NCBI GenBank assembly: GCA_013821525.1
Contig: JACDGR010000019.1
Coordinates: 1-19,112 of the forward strand
Source of the DNA: Actinomycetota bacterium
GTDB lineage: Bacteria; Actinomycetota; Thermoleophilia; Gaiellales; Gaiellaceae
Length of the DNA stretch: 19,112 nt
Direction of reading: 5' to 3'
Under the pieces are notes generated by a model, which was not told the origin of the DNA, ran no database searches, and saw only the letters and a list, made by a program, of their open reading frames with translations. Positions 5,551 through 13,372 of the stretch are shown here, in pieces. The position numbers and the translations under genes were made by a program. The first letter of the stretch is position 1; every line of letters begins with the position of its first letter.

Positions 5551-5568
5551 ATCTCTCGCCTTACGCGC

Positions 5569-5988
5569 TTACTCGCGTTTGAGCACGACGACCGGAATCT
5601 CGCGGTCGGTCTTCTTCGCGTACTCGGCGTAGTGCGGCCAGACCTCGTTCGCCTTCTCCCACAACGGCTCGCGCTCGCTCGCGTCGGCGGTATGCGCCCG
5701 CGCCTTGAAGACCTCGTCCTGCACCTGCAGCTCGACCTCGGGCGTCTGCTCGAGATTGCGGTACCAGCCGGGATCCTCCGGCGCGCCGCCCTTCGAGGCG
5801 ACGATCACATAACGGTCGCCATCCTGCGCGTAGATCAACGGAGTCGTCCGGTCCTCACCGGTCTTGCGACCTTTCGTCGTCAGCAGCAGCACCGTCGAGC
5901 CTTCCTTCCAGATGTGCCCGACCTCGCCGCCCGTCTCGCGGTAACGGCGGACGTGCTCATCGCCGTACAGGTTCTCCGCTTCGCTCAT
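5569..5988 (-). CDS. Deazaflavin-dependent nitroreductase/quinone reductase family protein
   Basis: The 139-residue protein has the split beta-barrel pattern of the DUF385/Ddn family: GSTVLLLTTKGRKTGEDRTTPLIYAQDGDRYVIVASKGG, then PEDPGWYRNLEQTPEVELQV and a C-terminal VWPHYAEYAKKTDREIPVVVL. Relatives bind coenzyme F420 (or FMN) and reduce quinones or nitro compounds. The substrate here is unknown. AAGGAG lies eight bases before the ATG at 5988. The start codon touches the stop of the degraded cupin frame (TAGATG), showing that the two were once an operon. Its 3' end converges on crcB with an 18-bp gap. Confidence 0.88.
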   Translation of the reverse strand: MSEAENLYGDEHVRRYRETGGEVGHIWKEGSTVLLLTTKGRKTGEDRTTPLIYAQDGDRYVIVASKGGAPEDPGWYRNLEQTPEVELQVQDEVFKARAHTADASEREPLWEKANEVWPHYAEYAKKTDREIPVVVLKRE

Positions 5989-6282
5989 CTAAAGGTCTCC
6001 TTCCACCAATAAGAGGACTGACGGTTCCAGAGAACGCGTCTCGTGCCATTCTCCTTCCCGTCACCTGACCGCCTCGAATACGCCGAGCTCTGCGCGTTCC
6101 TCGCGGCTCGCCACCTCGACGCGCCCGGAAATCACGACGAGCAGCTGCTCTGAGGCGGCATCGTGGCCGCCGATCACCCCGTCGAGCTGCGCGAGCGAGA
6201 TCTGCAGCTCTCGGCCGAGCGCGACGCGTCGGTGCTCGAACCCCGCCGAGCCGAAGTGCTCGATCAGACGTGGAGGGAGTGA
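5989..6282 (-). pseudogene. Cupin-domain gene, disrupted by an in-frame TGA and lacking a start
   Basis: One reading frame encodes a small single-domain cupin of about 97 residues. Visible parts are IEHFGSAGFEHRRVALG, VIGGHDAASEQLLVVISGRVEV, then LGVFEAVR, a TGA stop at 6063-6061, and REGEWHETRSLEPSVLLLVEGDL ending at a TAG (5991-5989). In this cupin type the stop position is normally Trp (AVxW-xxGE-HET), so a TGG to TGA change is the simple explanation. No ATG, GTG or TTG lies in frame before the domain, so the start is lost or is a rare CTG. The stop overlaps the context of the nitroreductase start. Sequencing error or readthrough is possible but two separate lesions favour decay. Confidence 0.75.
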
Positions 6283-6301
6283 ACGACGACGCGCACGCCG
6301 A

Positions 6302-6307
6302 TACGCT
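6302..6307 (+). promoter_or_regulatory. Putative -10 element of the rhomboid gene
   Basis: TACGCT ends six bases before the ATG at 6314, with no Shine-Dalgarno, so the mRNA probably starts at the start codon. Confidence 0.5.
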
Positions 6308-6313
6308 AGCCCG

Positions 6314-7222
6314 ATGCAAGAGCCGCGCTACTGCTACCGCCACCCCGACCGCGAGACCGGGCTCTCCTGCTCGGAATGCGGACGCCCGATCTGTTACGAG
6401 TGCATGACCCCGGCACCGGTCGGGATCCGCTGCCCGGAGCATTCCGGCAAGCCGCAGGGAATCGGCAAGGTGACCGCACCGGTACAGCGTGCCGCGACCG
6501 GCATCGGCTCGGGCCGCGTCAACGCCGTCACGCTGGCGTTGATCGCGATCAACGTCGCCGTCTTTGCGGTCGAGCTGGCAAGCGGCGGCTCTCTGAGCGG
6601 CACGGGCAACTGGATCTTCGAGCACGGAGCCCTCTTCGCCTCGGGCGCCTACGTGCCCGGCGGCGTCGGCACTGTTCCAGCCCACGTCAGCGTCCCCGGC
6701 GCCCAGCTCGTCGGGGTGGCCCAGGGCGAGTGGTGGCGGCTGATCACCGCGGCGTTCCTCCACTACGGCCCGTTCCACCTGGCGGTCAACATGTACTCGC
6801 TCTTCTTCGCAGGCACCTTGCTCGAACAGGTGATCGGCCGCTGGCGGTTCGCGCTGCTCTACCTCGGCTCGGGGATCGCCGGGTCTGCCGGCGCGATCTG
6901 GCTCAGCCCGAACAGCGTCACCGTCGGCGCCTCCGGCGCGATCTTCGGAATCCTGGGCGCGCTCTTCGTGCTCGAGCGGCGGCGGCACATCTCGACCGGC
7001 GGTCAGATCGCCGGGCTGATCGTGCTCAACCTCGTCTTCACCTTCGCGCTCTCCAACTCGATCTCGGTCGGCGGACACATCGGCGGGCTGATCGGGGGCG
7101 TCGCGCTGATGTGGATGCTGCTGAACACCCGCCGCTCGCCTCTCCTCAGCATTGCCGCGACTGCGGCGGTCGTCGTGATCAGTCTCGCGATCACGTACAC
7201 CAAGGTCCGCGGGTACGCATAA
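6314..7222 (+). CDS. Rhomboid-family intramembrane serine protease with N-terminal zinc finger
   Basis: The 302-residue membrane protease cuts substrate helices inside the lipid bilayer. Residues 7-43 form a B-box-like zinc finger (CYRHPDRETGLSCSECGRPICYEC, then CPEH). Six or seven helices follow from about residue 69. Rhomboid motifs are WWRLITAAFLHYGPFHLAVNM (140-160), the catalytic serine S207 in VGASGAIFG and the catalytic histidine H255 in SVGGHIGGL. Both catalytic residues and the Asn of HLAVN are present, so it should be active. The zinc finger plus rhomboid layout is common in actinobacteria; the finger may bind a partner or substrate. It is a single gene ended by the hairpin at 7221-7256. 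Confidence 0.95.
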   Translation: MQEPRYCYRHPDRETGLSCSECGRPICYECMTPAPVGIRCPEHSGKPQGIGKVTAPVQRAATGIGSGRVNAVTLALIAINVAVFAVELASGGSLSGTGNWIFEHGALFASGAYVPGGVGTVPAHVSVPGAQLVGVAQGEWWRLITAAFLHYGPFHLAVNMYSLFFAGTLLEQVIGRWRFALLYLGSGIAGSAGAIWLSPNSVTVGASGAIFGILGALFVLERRRHISTGGQIAGLIVLNLVFTFALSNSISVGGHIGGLIGGVALMWMLLNTRRSPLLSIAATAAVVVISLAITYTKVRGYA

Positions 7223-7256
7223 CCTGTGCGCGCCGCGACCACGGCGCGCGCAGGTT
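7221..7256. terminator. Strong hairpin between convergent genes, probable terminator
   Basis: AACCTGTGCGCGCCG (7221-7235) pairs with CGGCGCGCGCAGGTT (7242-7256) over 15 bp with one wobble and a 6-nt loop. It lies at the rhomboid stop codon and before the end of the convergent small gene. There is no T tract, so if it terminates it works in both directions by stem strength. Confidence 0.7.
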
Positions 7257-7262
7257 GGATCT

Positions 7263-7454
7263 CTACAGGCTGCTCAAGCCCTTCTTCGCTGCGTCGGCGG
7301 CGAGCTTGCCCGGGTCGAGTCCGAACTTCTCGAGCATCTGCGCATGCTGCTCGTGGTCGACCTTGTCGGGCAGCTCCGCAAGCGCCTTCTGAACGTGCTC
7401 GCTCTTCCCCTGCTTCTCCAGCTCGCTGATGATGAAGTTCTTATCGATTTGCAT
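7263..7454 (-). CDS. Small conserved hypothetical protein (63 residues)
   Basis: The product starts MQIDKNFIISELEKQGKSEH and continues VQKALAELPDKVDHEQHAQMLEKFGLDPGKLAADAAKKG. It is helical and soluble with an LPDxVDxEQHAxMLxKFGLDP core that resembles short actinobacterial proteins of unknown function. The ATG at 7454 is preferred over one at 7487, as the extra residues (MPSAGHGELRS) look unconserved. It lies downstream of ppdK on the same strand, 48 bp beyond it, so it may be co-transcribed at the end of the ppdK operon. Confidence 0.7.
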   Translation of the reverse strand: MQIDKNFIISELEKQGKSEHVQKALAELPDKVDHEQHAQMLEKFGLDPGKLAADAAKKGLSSL

Positions 7455-7502
7455 GCTGCGCAGTTCCCCGTGACCCGCACTCGGCAAACGCGGTCGCCCG
7501 GA

Positions 7503-10097
7503 TCAGCCGCCGGCGGCGGCGTAGAACCCGGCGCCGCTCTCCCGCAGCGCCGCCTGGGCGGCTGCGAGGCGTGCGAGTGGGACGCGGAACGGTGAGCAGC
7601 TGACGTAGTCGAGGCCGAGCTCGTGGCAGAACGCGATCGAGCGGGGCTCGCCGCCGTGCTCGCCGCAGATGCCGAGCTTGATCTCGGGCTTTGTTGCCCT
7701 GCCGCGTTCGACAGCGATCCGCATCAGGTCACCGACGCCTTCGATGTCGAGCACCTCGAACGGGTTGCGCTCGAGCACGCCGTCCTCGAGGTAGCGCGTC
7801 AGGAACTTGCCCTCTGCGTCGTCGCGTGAGAAGGCGAGCGTGGTCTGGGTGAGGTCGTTGGTGCCGAAGGAGAAGAAGTCGGCGACCTCGGCGACCTGAT
7901 CTGCGCGCAGCGCGGCACGAGGTACCTCGATCATCGTGCCGACGAGGTGATCGAGACCGGGCGCTTCCTCTTCCCAGACCGACTCGGTCAGGTCGCGCAG
8001 CCGCGCGAGCTCCTCGCGGAAGCCGACGAGCGGATGCATCACCTCGACGAGTGGCACGTCACCGCTTCGATCGAGCACCGCCTTCGCGGCGCGGGCGATC
8101 GCGCGCACCTGCATCTCATAGATCTCCGGATACATCAGACCGAGCCGGCAGCCGCGGCTGCCAAGCATCGGATTTGCCTCCTTGAGCGCCCGGATCCGCG
8201 TGCGCATCTTCTCGTCGGTCGCATCCTGCTCGTCGGGCAGGAACTCATGGAGCGGCGGATCGAGCAGCCGGATCGTTACCGGCAACCCCGCCATCGCCTC
8301 GAAGATCCCCTCGAAGTCCGACTGCTGGAACGGCAGCAGCCGATCGAGCGCGGCCCGCCGCCCAGACTCGGTATCGGCGAGGATCATCTCCTGCACCACC
8401 GACAGCCGGTCACCAAAGAACATGTGCTCCGTCCGGCACAACCCGATCCCTTCCGCGCCGAACGCACGCGCCCGGATCGCATCCTCGGGGTTATCGGCAT
8501 TCGCGCGCACCTTCAACCGGCGCTGCACATCTGCCCAACCGAGGATCGTCTCGAAGTCGTCGTTGATCTGCGGCGGCACCAGCGGCACCTCACCCACGAA
8601 CACCCGGCCCGTACCACCATCGATCGTGATCACGTCGCCTTCCTGCAGGTTGTGATCGCCGATCTTCGCGGTGCCTTCGCCAAGTGAGAGCTCCTCGCAG
8701 CTTGCGACACAGGGCTTGCCCATCCCGCGTGCGACGACGGCTGCGTGCGACGTCATGCCGCCGTGCACGGTGAGGATCCCTTGCGACGCGATCATCCCGT
8801 GGATGTCGTCGGGAGTCGTCTCCCAGCGAACGAGGATCACCGGGCCGAGCTTCGCGCGCTCGACCGCGGTGTCGGCGTCGAAGACGATCGCCCCGCTCGC
8901 TGCGCCGGGTGAGGCATTCAGCCCCCGCGCTGCAACCTCGAGCTCGGCCTTCGGATCGATCATGGGATGCAGCAGCTGATCGAGCTGGGCCGGGTCGATC
9001 CGACCGACTGCGTCCTCGCGCGAGATCAAGCCCTCCTCGACCATCGAGACCGCAGCCTTCAACGCAGCCGCAGCGGTGCGTTTGGCCGAGCGCGTCTGCA
9101 GCAGATACAGCTGCTCGTCCTCGACCGTGAACTCGATGTCCTGCATGTCCCGGTAGTGCTCCTCCAACCGCGCCATCGTCTCCACAAACTGCGCAAACGC
9201 CTTCGGCAGCGTCTCGCGCATCGCCTCGATCGGCTGCGGCGTCCTGATCCCCGCAACGACATCCTCGCCCTGCGCATTCGCCAGGAACTCGCCGTACAAC
9301 CCCGACTCCCCCGTCGACGGATCGCGCGTGAACGCAACACCGGTTCCCGAACGGTCGCCCTTGTTCCCGAACACCATCTGCACGATGTTCACCGCGGTTC
9401 CCAGATCATCCGCGATCTCATGCGCACGCCGATACACCTGCGCACGCGGGTTCTCCCACGAGGCGAACACCGCCCGCACCGCTCGCAGCAACTGATCGCG
9501 CGCGCCCGTCGGGAACTCCGAGCCCGACCCGTCGCGATAGATCTCCTTGTAGGTCTCGACCAGCTCGCGCAAGTCATCATCCGTCAGATCGGTGTCCTGC
9601 TGCACACCCCGCTCCTCCTTCAACGCAGCGAGCGCACTCTCAAACCGATGGCCGTCGATCCCCTCCACCACCTCACCGAACATCTGGATCAACCGGCGAT
9701 AGGAATCGAACGCAAACCGCCCGTTCTCGGTGCGCGCGGCCAGACCCTCCGCAGCCTCGTCGTTCAACCCCAGGTTCAAGATCGTGTCCATCATCCCCGG
9801 CATCGAGACCGCCGCCCCCGACCGCACAGAGACCAGCAACGGGTCGTCATCCGAACCAAAGCGCTTCCCCGTCCGCTCCTCCAACCGCCGCACATGCTCG
9901 TCGACCTCGTCCTCGAGACCCGCCGGCAGATCCCCCTCACGCATATACGCACGACACGCATCCGTCGTGATCGTGAAACCCGCCGGCACCGGCACACCCA
10001 TCAACGTCATCTCCGCGAGGCCGATCCCCTTCCCGCCCAAAAGCTCACGGCCACCGGTCGTCGGCTCATCGAAGTCGTAGACGTATCTCTCCGCCAT
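7503..10097 (-). CDS. ppdK: Pyruvate, phosphate dikinase
   Basis: The 864-residue cytoplasmic enzyme interconverts pyruvate + ATP + phosphate with phosphoenolpyruvate + AMP + pyrophosphate. The N-terminal ATP-grasp domain begins YVYDFDEPTTGGRELLGGKGIGLAEM and includes LLVSVRSGAAVSMPGMMDTILNLG. The swivelling domain has the catalytic histidine H451 in GGMTSHAAVVARGMGKPCV. The C-terminal PEP/pyruvate barrel has the general acid C811 in GICGEHGGEP. Length is normal. T449 in the TSH motif is the site that the DUF299 regulator modifies in known systems, and that regulator is encoded two genes upstream. The gap to the preceding small gene is 12 bp, so the three form one operon. No Shine-Dalgarno is obvious. 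Confidence 0.97.
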   Translation of the reverse strand: MAERYVYDFDEPTTGGRELLGGKGIGLAEMTLMGVPVPAGFTITTDACRAYMREGDLPAGLEDEVDEHVRRLEERTGKRFGSDDDPLLVSVRSGAAVSMPGMMDTILNLGLNDEAAEGLAARTENGRFAFDSYRRLIQMFGEVVEGIDGHRFESALAALKEERGVQQDTDLTDDDLRELVETYKEIYRDGSGSEFPTGARDQLLRAVRAVFASWENPRAQVYRRAHEIADDLGTAVNIVQMVFGNKGDRSGTGVAFTRDPSTGESGLYGEFLANAQGEDVVAGIRTPQPIEAMRETLPKAFAQFVETMARLEEHYRDMQDIEFTVEDEQLYLLQTRSAKRTAAAALKAAVSMVEEGLISREDAVGRIDPAQLDQLLHPMIDPKAELEVAARGLNASPGAASGAIVFDADTAVERAKLGPVILVRWETTPDDIHGMIASQGILTVHGGMTSHAAVVARGMGKPCVASCEELSLGEGTAKIGDHNLQEGDVITIDGGTGRVFVGEVPLVPPQINDDFETILGWADVQRRLKVRANADNPEDAIRARAFGAEGIGLCRTEHMFFGDRLSVVQEMILADTESGRRAALDRLLPFQQSDFEGIFEAMAGLPVTIRLLDPPLHEFLPDEQDATDEKMRTRIRALKEANPMLGSRGCRLGLMYPEIYEMQVRAIARAAKAVLDRSGDVPLVEVMHPLVGFREELARLRDLTESVWEEEAPGLDHLVGTMIEVPRAALRADQVAEVADFFSFGTNDLTQTTLAFSRDDAEGKFLTRYLEDGVLERNPFEVLDIEGVGDLMRIAVERGRATKPEIKLGICGEHGGEPRSIAFCHELGLDYVSCSPFRVPLARLAAAQAALRESGAGFYAAAGG

Positions 10098-10109
10098 TAG
10101 GGCGGGAAT

Positions 10110-10304
10110 CTATCCGTGTGGCCGGGGGTGAACCGCGGGGTCTGGCTTGCGGCTCCGGCGCGAGCGAAATTCCGCCACCCAGGCGAGCGCGCGCAGGCCG
10201 AACCAGAACGGCGTGAAAAGGCCGTAGAAGAGCACGAGCGCGGCACCGAGCGCCGAGTACCAGACGGCCCAGCGCCATCTTGGGACGGGCGGCTTCGCCT
10301 TCAT
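10110..10304 (-). CDS. Small membrane protein in the ppdK operon
   Basis: The 64-residue product MKAKPPVPRWRWAVWYSALGAA has one long hydrophobic stretch (WAVWYSALGAALVLFYGLFTPFWFGLRAL, about residues 13-41), enough for one helix or a tight hairpin, and a basic Pro/Arg-rich tail ending PRPHG. The ATG at 10304 lies 10 bp after the stop of the DUF299 regulator gene; its own stop is 12 bp before ppdK. The tight packing shows operon membership but the role is unknown. An overlapping frame in another phase (10066-10278) is Arg/Ala-rich and rejected. Confidence 0.65.
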   Translation of the reverse strand: MKAKPPVPRWRWAVWYSALGAALVLFYGLFTPFWFGLRALAWVAEFRSRRSRKPDPAVHPRPHG

Positions 10305-10314
10305 GCCTGCGCTT

Positions 10315-11136
10315 TCATGCCGGAACGGACGTGCCTTCGGCGCGCCTGCGGGCGACGAGCTGGATGATCCGGTGCGAGATCTCCTCGATCGAGAGCTCGC
10401 TCACCTCGAGCACCGGGCAGCCGAGCCGGCGGTGGATCGTGCCCGCGTACTCGAGCTCGTCGTAGATCTCGACGAGTCCCGCGTACTTGCGGTCGCCGCG
10501 CATCCAGCGGATGCGCTCGGTGCGGATCTCGGAGAGACGCTGCGCGTCGATTGTCAGGCCGACGACCTTGCTCTGGTCGATCGAGAAGAGCTCGGGCGGC
10601 GGATCGATGCCCTTGACGAGGGGCACGTTCGCCGTCTTGTAGCCGAGATATCCGAGATAGATCGAGAGCGGCGTCTTCGATGTTCGCGACACGCCGACGA
10701 GGACGATGTCGGCATCCGCAAGGCCGGAGCCGACGCCGTCGTCGTACTTGACGGCGAACTCGATCGCCGACATGCGCCGGAAGTAGGCGTCGTTCAGCGG
10801 CGGACGAGCGCGTGGCTTCATGCGCGCTGCCTGGCCCGACACTCGCGCGACTGCGTCAATCGGCTGGCCGAGCAGGTCGCAGTAGTGGAGCTTCGCGCTC
10901 CGGCAGAGCGTCCGCATCGACTCGCGGAGCTCGAGCTCGACGAGCGTGTAGATGACGACGGCCGACCGGCCCTTCATCCGGTCGACCGCGAGGCGGAGGT
11001 CGGCGACGCTCTCGACCCGCGGGTGGCGGATCTCTTCGAACTCCTGATCGGGGAACTGGGCCTCGAGCGCCTGCACGAGCCGTTGGGCGGTCTCGCCGGT
11101 CGAGTCGGAGACCATGTGGAGCTCGACGGTTGCCAT
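10315..11136 (-). CDS. PPDK regulatory protein (DUF299), bifunctional kinase/phosphorylase
   Basis: The 273-residue protein belongs to the DUF299 family, which switches pyruvate, phosphate dikinase off by ADP-dependent phosphorylation of the active-site Thr and on again by phosphate-dependent removal. Family marks are the start MVSDSTGETAQRLVQALEAQF, VIYTLVELELRESMRTLC, the P-loop-like GVSRTSKTPLSIYLGYLGYKTANVPLV and a C-terminal VLEVSELSIEEISHRII. A related DUF299 group regulates PEP synthase, but the presence of ppdK in the same operon decides for the dikinase. It is the first gene of the operon and is divergent from a secreted zincin-like gene 63 bp away. Confidence 0.93.
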   Translation of the reverse strand: MATVELHMVSDSTGETAQRLVQALEAQFPDQEFEEIRHPRVESVADLRLAVDRMKGRSAVVIYTLVELELRESMRTLCRSAKLHYCDLLGQPIDAVARVSGQAARMKPRARPPLNDAYFRRMSAIEFAVKYDDGVGSGLADADIVLVGVSRTSKTPLSIYLGYLGYKTANVPLVKGIDPPPELFSIDQSKVVGLTIDAQRLSEIRTERIRWMRGDRKYAGLVEIYDELEYAGTIHRRLGCPVLEVSELSIEEISHRIIQLVARRRAEGTSVPA

Positions 11137-11199
11137 CCGCCCGTCAGCGTAGTCAAGTCTTTAACCCCGTTCTTAGGTTCTGTCGGCACTCTGGCCTGG

Positions 11200-12126
11200 G
11201 TGAAACGGGCCGTCGCGATCGTTGTCTTCCTTGCGCTCGCCCTTCCGGCCGCAGCACTCGCCTGGGGCGGCACCTACCCCACCGGGGATTCCTACGGCTC
11301 GAACGTCGTGATCAACGTCTCCGACGCCTATCCCGTCGATCCCACCTTGCCGCAGACCTGGGCGACCTATCTCGGCACGCTGATCCACGGTCCTGAGCTC
11401 TCGAAGCTGACCCTCGACCTCGCTCCGCTCGCGGAGGTGCAGACGATCTGCGGCGACTCCGCGCTCGCCTGTTACGACCCGAACTCCGAAACGATCGAGG
11501 CGTCGCCCGACAATCAGCTCGACGCTCCGCCCGCTCAGGAAATCGTCGCGCACGAGTATGGCCACCACATCGCGAACAACCGCAACGACGCGCCATACAG
11601 CGCGGAGGAGTACGGCACGAAGCGGTGGTCGTCGTACATGCAGATTTGTAAGCGCGCCGCAGCCGGGCTCGTCTCACCCGGGAACGAAGGCACCTCGTAC
11701 GCCGAGAATCCCGGTGAGGCCTTTGCCGAGGCCTACCGTGTGCTGAACCTCACACGCGCCGGCGCGACCAACATCCGCTGGGACATCGTCGACAGGAGCT
11801 TCTATCCGAACACCGCGGCGCTCACTCTGCTCGAGCAGGACGTGACCACGCCGTGGGTCGGACCGACGCTCTCTCATCTCTCGGGATCCTTCGGCAACGG
11901 TGTCGTGCGCACGTTCATCGTCAAGACGCCGCTCGACGGGGCGTTCACCGCTCGTCTGCACGCACCGACGAAGGCGAAGCTCCAGTTGCAGCTCTACGCG
12001 GGAGCGACGCTCCTTGGACGCGGCACGTCGGTGCGATACGCGATCTGCGGTGCCCGCACCTTGGCCTTGAAGGTGCGCCGCGTCTCCGGGCAGGGCACCT
12101 TCTCGCTCGACGTCTCGAAGCCGTAG
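11200..12126 (+). CDS. Secreted zincin-like putative metallopeptidase
   Basis: The 308-residue product starts at the GTG at 11200 with a signal peptide (KRAVAIVVFLALALPAAALA, cut near residue 21). The mature part has HEYGHH at 118-123, an HExxH zinc motif, and a downstream acidic segment ENPGEAFAEAYR (169-180) that could supply the third ligand as in gluzincin-like enzymes. The last 90 residues are beta-rich (FIVKTPLDGAFTARLHAPTKAKLQLQLY) and resemble a small C-terminal sandwich. Two cysteine pairs could form disulfides. The frame is open far upstream through the antisense of the DUF299 gene, but that part is a shadow. The exact peptidase family is not recognised. Confidence 0.8.
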   Translation: MKRAVAIVVFLALALPAAALAWGGTYPTGDSYGSNVVINVSDAYPVDPTLPQTWATYLGTLIHGPELSKLTLDLAPLAEVQTICGDSALACYDPNSETIEASPDNQLDAPPAQEIVAHEYGHHIANNRNDAPYSAEEYGTKRWSSYMQICKRAAAGLVSPGNEGTSYAENPGEAFAEAYRVLNLTRAGATNIRWDIVDRSFYPNTAALTLLEQDVTTPWVGPTLSHLSGSFGNGVVRTFIVKTPLDGAFTARLHAPTKAKLQLQLYAGATLLGRGTSVRYAICGARTLALKVRRVSGQGTFSLDVSKP

Positions 12127-12151
12127 CGCTTTTTGAGGCCACCGGCCGCGC

Positions 12152-12157
12152 TAAACT
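12152..12157 (+). promoter_or_regulatory. Putative -10 element of the DUF2277 gene
   Basis: TAAACT ends seven bases before the ATG at 12165, without a Shine-Dalgarno, consistent with a leaderless mRNA. Confidence 0.55.
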
Positions 12158-12164
12158 CTGGCGC

Positions 12165-12431
12165 ATGTGCCGCAACATCAAGGTTCTCTACAACTTCTCG
12201 CCTCCGACCACCGATGACGAAGTCAACGCTGCTGCGCTCCAGTTCGTGCGCAAGGTCAGCGGCATGACAAAGCCGTCGCAGGTCAACGAGGCAGCGTTCG
12301 CCCGCGCCATCGAGGCCGTTGCAGGCGCCACCCGCGAGCTCCTCGGTGAGCTCGTCACGGCAGCGCCTGCAAAGGATCGTGAGGTCGAGGCGGAACGTCG
12401 CAAGGCGCGCTCCGCCGCGCGGTTCGCCTAG
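12165..12431 (+). CDS. DUF2277 family protein
   Basis: The 88-residue protein starts MCRNIKVLYNFSPPTTDDEVNAAALQFVRKVSG, the clear signature of DUF2277 (MCRNIxxLxNFxPPAT), followed by a helix-rich tail ending KARSAARFA. The family is widespread in bacteria and has no established function; the MCRNI start with a conserved Cys2 hints at metal or redox chemistry, which is inference. The gene is preceded by its own -10 element. Its stop overlaps the stop of the convergent VOC gene by four bases (a shared CTAG). Confidence 0.92.
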   Translation: MCRNIKVLYNFSPPTTDDEVNAAALQFVRKVSGMTKPSQVNEAAFARAIEAVAGATRELLGELVTAAPAKDREVEAERRKARSAARFA

Positions 12432-12862
12432 GCGGCCGGCGCGTCCTGCGTCTGCATCATCCGGATGTGGTTGCCGGAGGAGTCGCGGAACCCCGCGTCG
12501 AGCCCGTACGGCTGCTGCGTCGGCTCCTGCGCGAACTCGACGCCGCGCGCCTTCAGCTCCTCGTAGGTGCCCTGGCAGTCGTCCGTCGTGAAGAAGAGCC
12601 CGCCGAGAACGCCCTTCGCGAGCAGCGACTTGAGCTGCTCCTGCGTCTCCTCTTCGAACATCGGCGCGCCCGGAATCGTCATCAGGGTCAAGGCCACGTC
12701 GTCGTTCCCAGGGATGCCGACGGTCAGCCAGCGGAAGTTCCCCATCTCCGGGACGGTGACGTCGTCGCGCAGCTCCATTCCGAGCTTCTCGGTGTAGAAC
12801 GCGAGCGCCTCGTCCTGGTCGTGCACCCAGACGTTGACGTGGGTCAGTTGCTTCAGCATCAA
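12428..12862 (-). CDS. VOC family (glyoxalase-like) protein
   Basis: The 144-residue protein is a two-repeat VOC fold enzyme or binding protein: MLKQLTHVNVWVHDQDEALAFYTEKLGMELR opens the first module, and GGLFFTTDDCQGTYEELKARGVEFAQEPTQQPYGLDAGFRDSSGNHIRM the second. Potential metal ligands are H8 in the first strand and residues near the end (GNHIRM). Substrate cannot be inferred; relatives include glyoxalases, dioxygenases and antibiotic-binding proteins. It follows the AraC-type regulator gene by 37 bp on the same strand, so the two probably form an operon and the regulator may control it. A weak GAGAGGA-type site precedes the start. Confidence 0.9.
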   Translation of the reverse strand: MMLKQLTHVNVWVHDQDEALAFYTEKLGMELRDDVTVPEMGNFRWLTVGIPGNDDVALTLMTIPGAPMFEEETQEQLKSLLAKGVLGGLFFTTDDCQGTYEELKARGVEFAQEPTQQPYGLDAGFRDSSGNHIRMMQTQDAPAA

Positions 12863-12899
12863 GCCGTCCTCTCAGTCGTGTAGCCGGTCGAGGGCGACG

Positions 12900-13331
12900 T
12901 TAGCGAGGCGCGCTCCGACTGTCTTCTCGAAAGCTGCTGGACTTGGGCCTCGCCCAGACGAGCTGGATGCACGTCGGGATGCGCGCGCGAGTCGACGCCG
13001 GTGGGTCCGCGCGATAGGCCGTCGGTGACTTGCCGTAGATGCGGCCGAAGCTGGTCGTGAACGATCCCACGCTCCGCAGGCCGACGGTCAGACAGATGTC
13101 GGCGACCGAGCGGTCTGTCGTCCGCAGAAGCGCTGCTGCGCGCTCCAGGCGCCGGGTCAAGAGGTACTGATGCGGGGTCTCTCCGAAAACGCGGCGGAAC
13201 TCGCGACTGAAGTGCGCGACCGACAGGTGCGCGGCCCGTGCGAGCACCGCCACGTCGAGCGGCTCGCGGTACCGCGCGTCGATCAAGTCCTTTGCACGGA
13301 GGAGGTGGCGCGCCGGGGGCAAGGGCAGCAT
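12900..13331 (-). CDS. AraC-family transcriptional regulator (DNA-binding domain only)
   Basis: The 143-residue protein starts MLPLPPARHLLRAKDLIDARY at the ATG at 13331, six bases after a GATACT hexamer. It holds two helix-turn-helix units: LDVAVLARAAHLSVAHFSREFRRVFGETPHQYLLTRRLERA and SVADICLTVGLRSVGSFTTSFGRIYGKSPTAYR. There is no N-terminal ligand-binding domain, so it may act constitutively or through a partner. The frame continues upstream to 13391, but that part overlaps the divergent FKBP gene. It probably regulates itself and the VOC gene downstream; its promoter overlaps that of FKBP. Confidence 0.88.
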   Translation of the reverse strand: MLPLPPARHLLRAKDLIDARYREPLDVAVLARAAHLSVAHFSREFRRVFGETPHQYLLTRRLERAAALLRTTDRSVADICLTVGLRSVGSFTTSFGRIYGKSPTAYRADPPASTRARIPTCIQLVWARPKSSSFREDSRSAPR

Positions 13332-13337
13332 CGATCC

Positions 13338-13366
13338 AGTATCGCGGAGGCTCGCACCTCTATTGT
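13338..13366. promoter_or_regulatory. Overlapping divergent promoters for the AraC-type and FKBP genes
   Basis: GATACT on the minus strand (13343-13338) is six bases from the regulator ATG. TATTGT on the plus strand (13361-13366) is six bases from the FKBP ATG. The two hexamers are 17 bp apart, so each lies where the other promoter's -35 would be. Neither start has a Shine-Dalgarno, so both mRNAs are probably leaderless. Polymerase bound at one should exclude the other. Confidence 0.55.
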
Positions 13367-13372
13367 TCCGGG

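Noticed and set aside
5992..7078. Long minus-strand frame opposite the rhomboid gene
   Set aside because: Asp/Arg/Ala-rich shadow; the cupin remnant in another frame and the rhomboid on the other strand explain the region.
8967..10100. Plus-strand frame of 377 codons opposite ppdK
   Set aside because: Arg/His/Leu-rich with no domain; shadow of the strongly supported ppdK.
10303..11199. Long N-terminal extension of the zincin-like gene
   Set aside because: It is antisense to the DUF299 regulator; the signal peptide begins at 11200.
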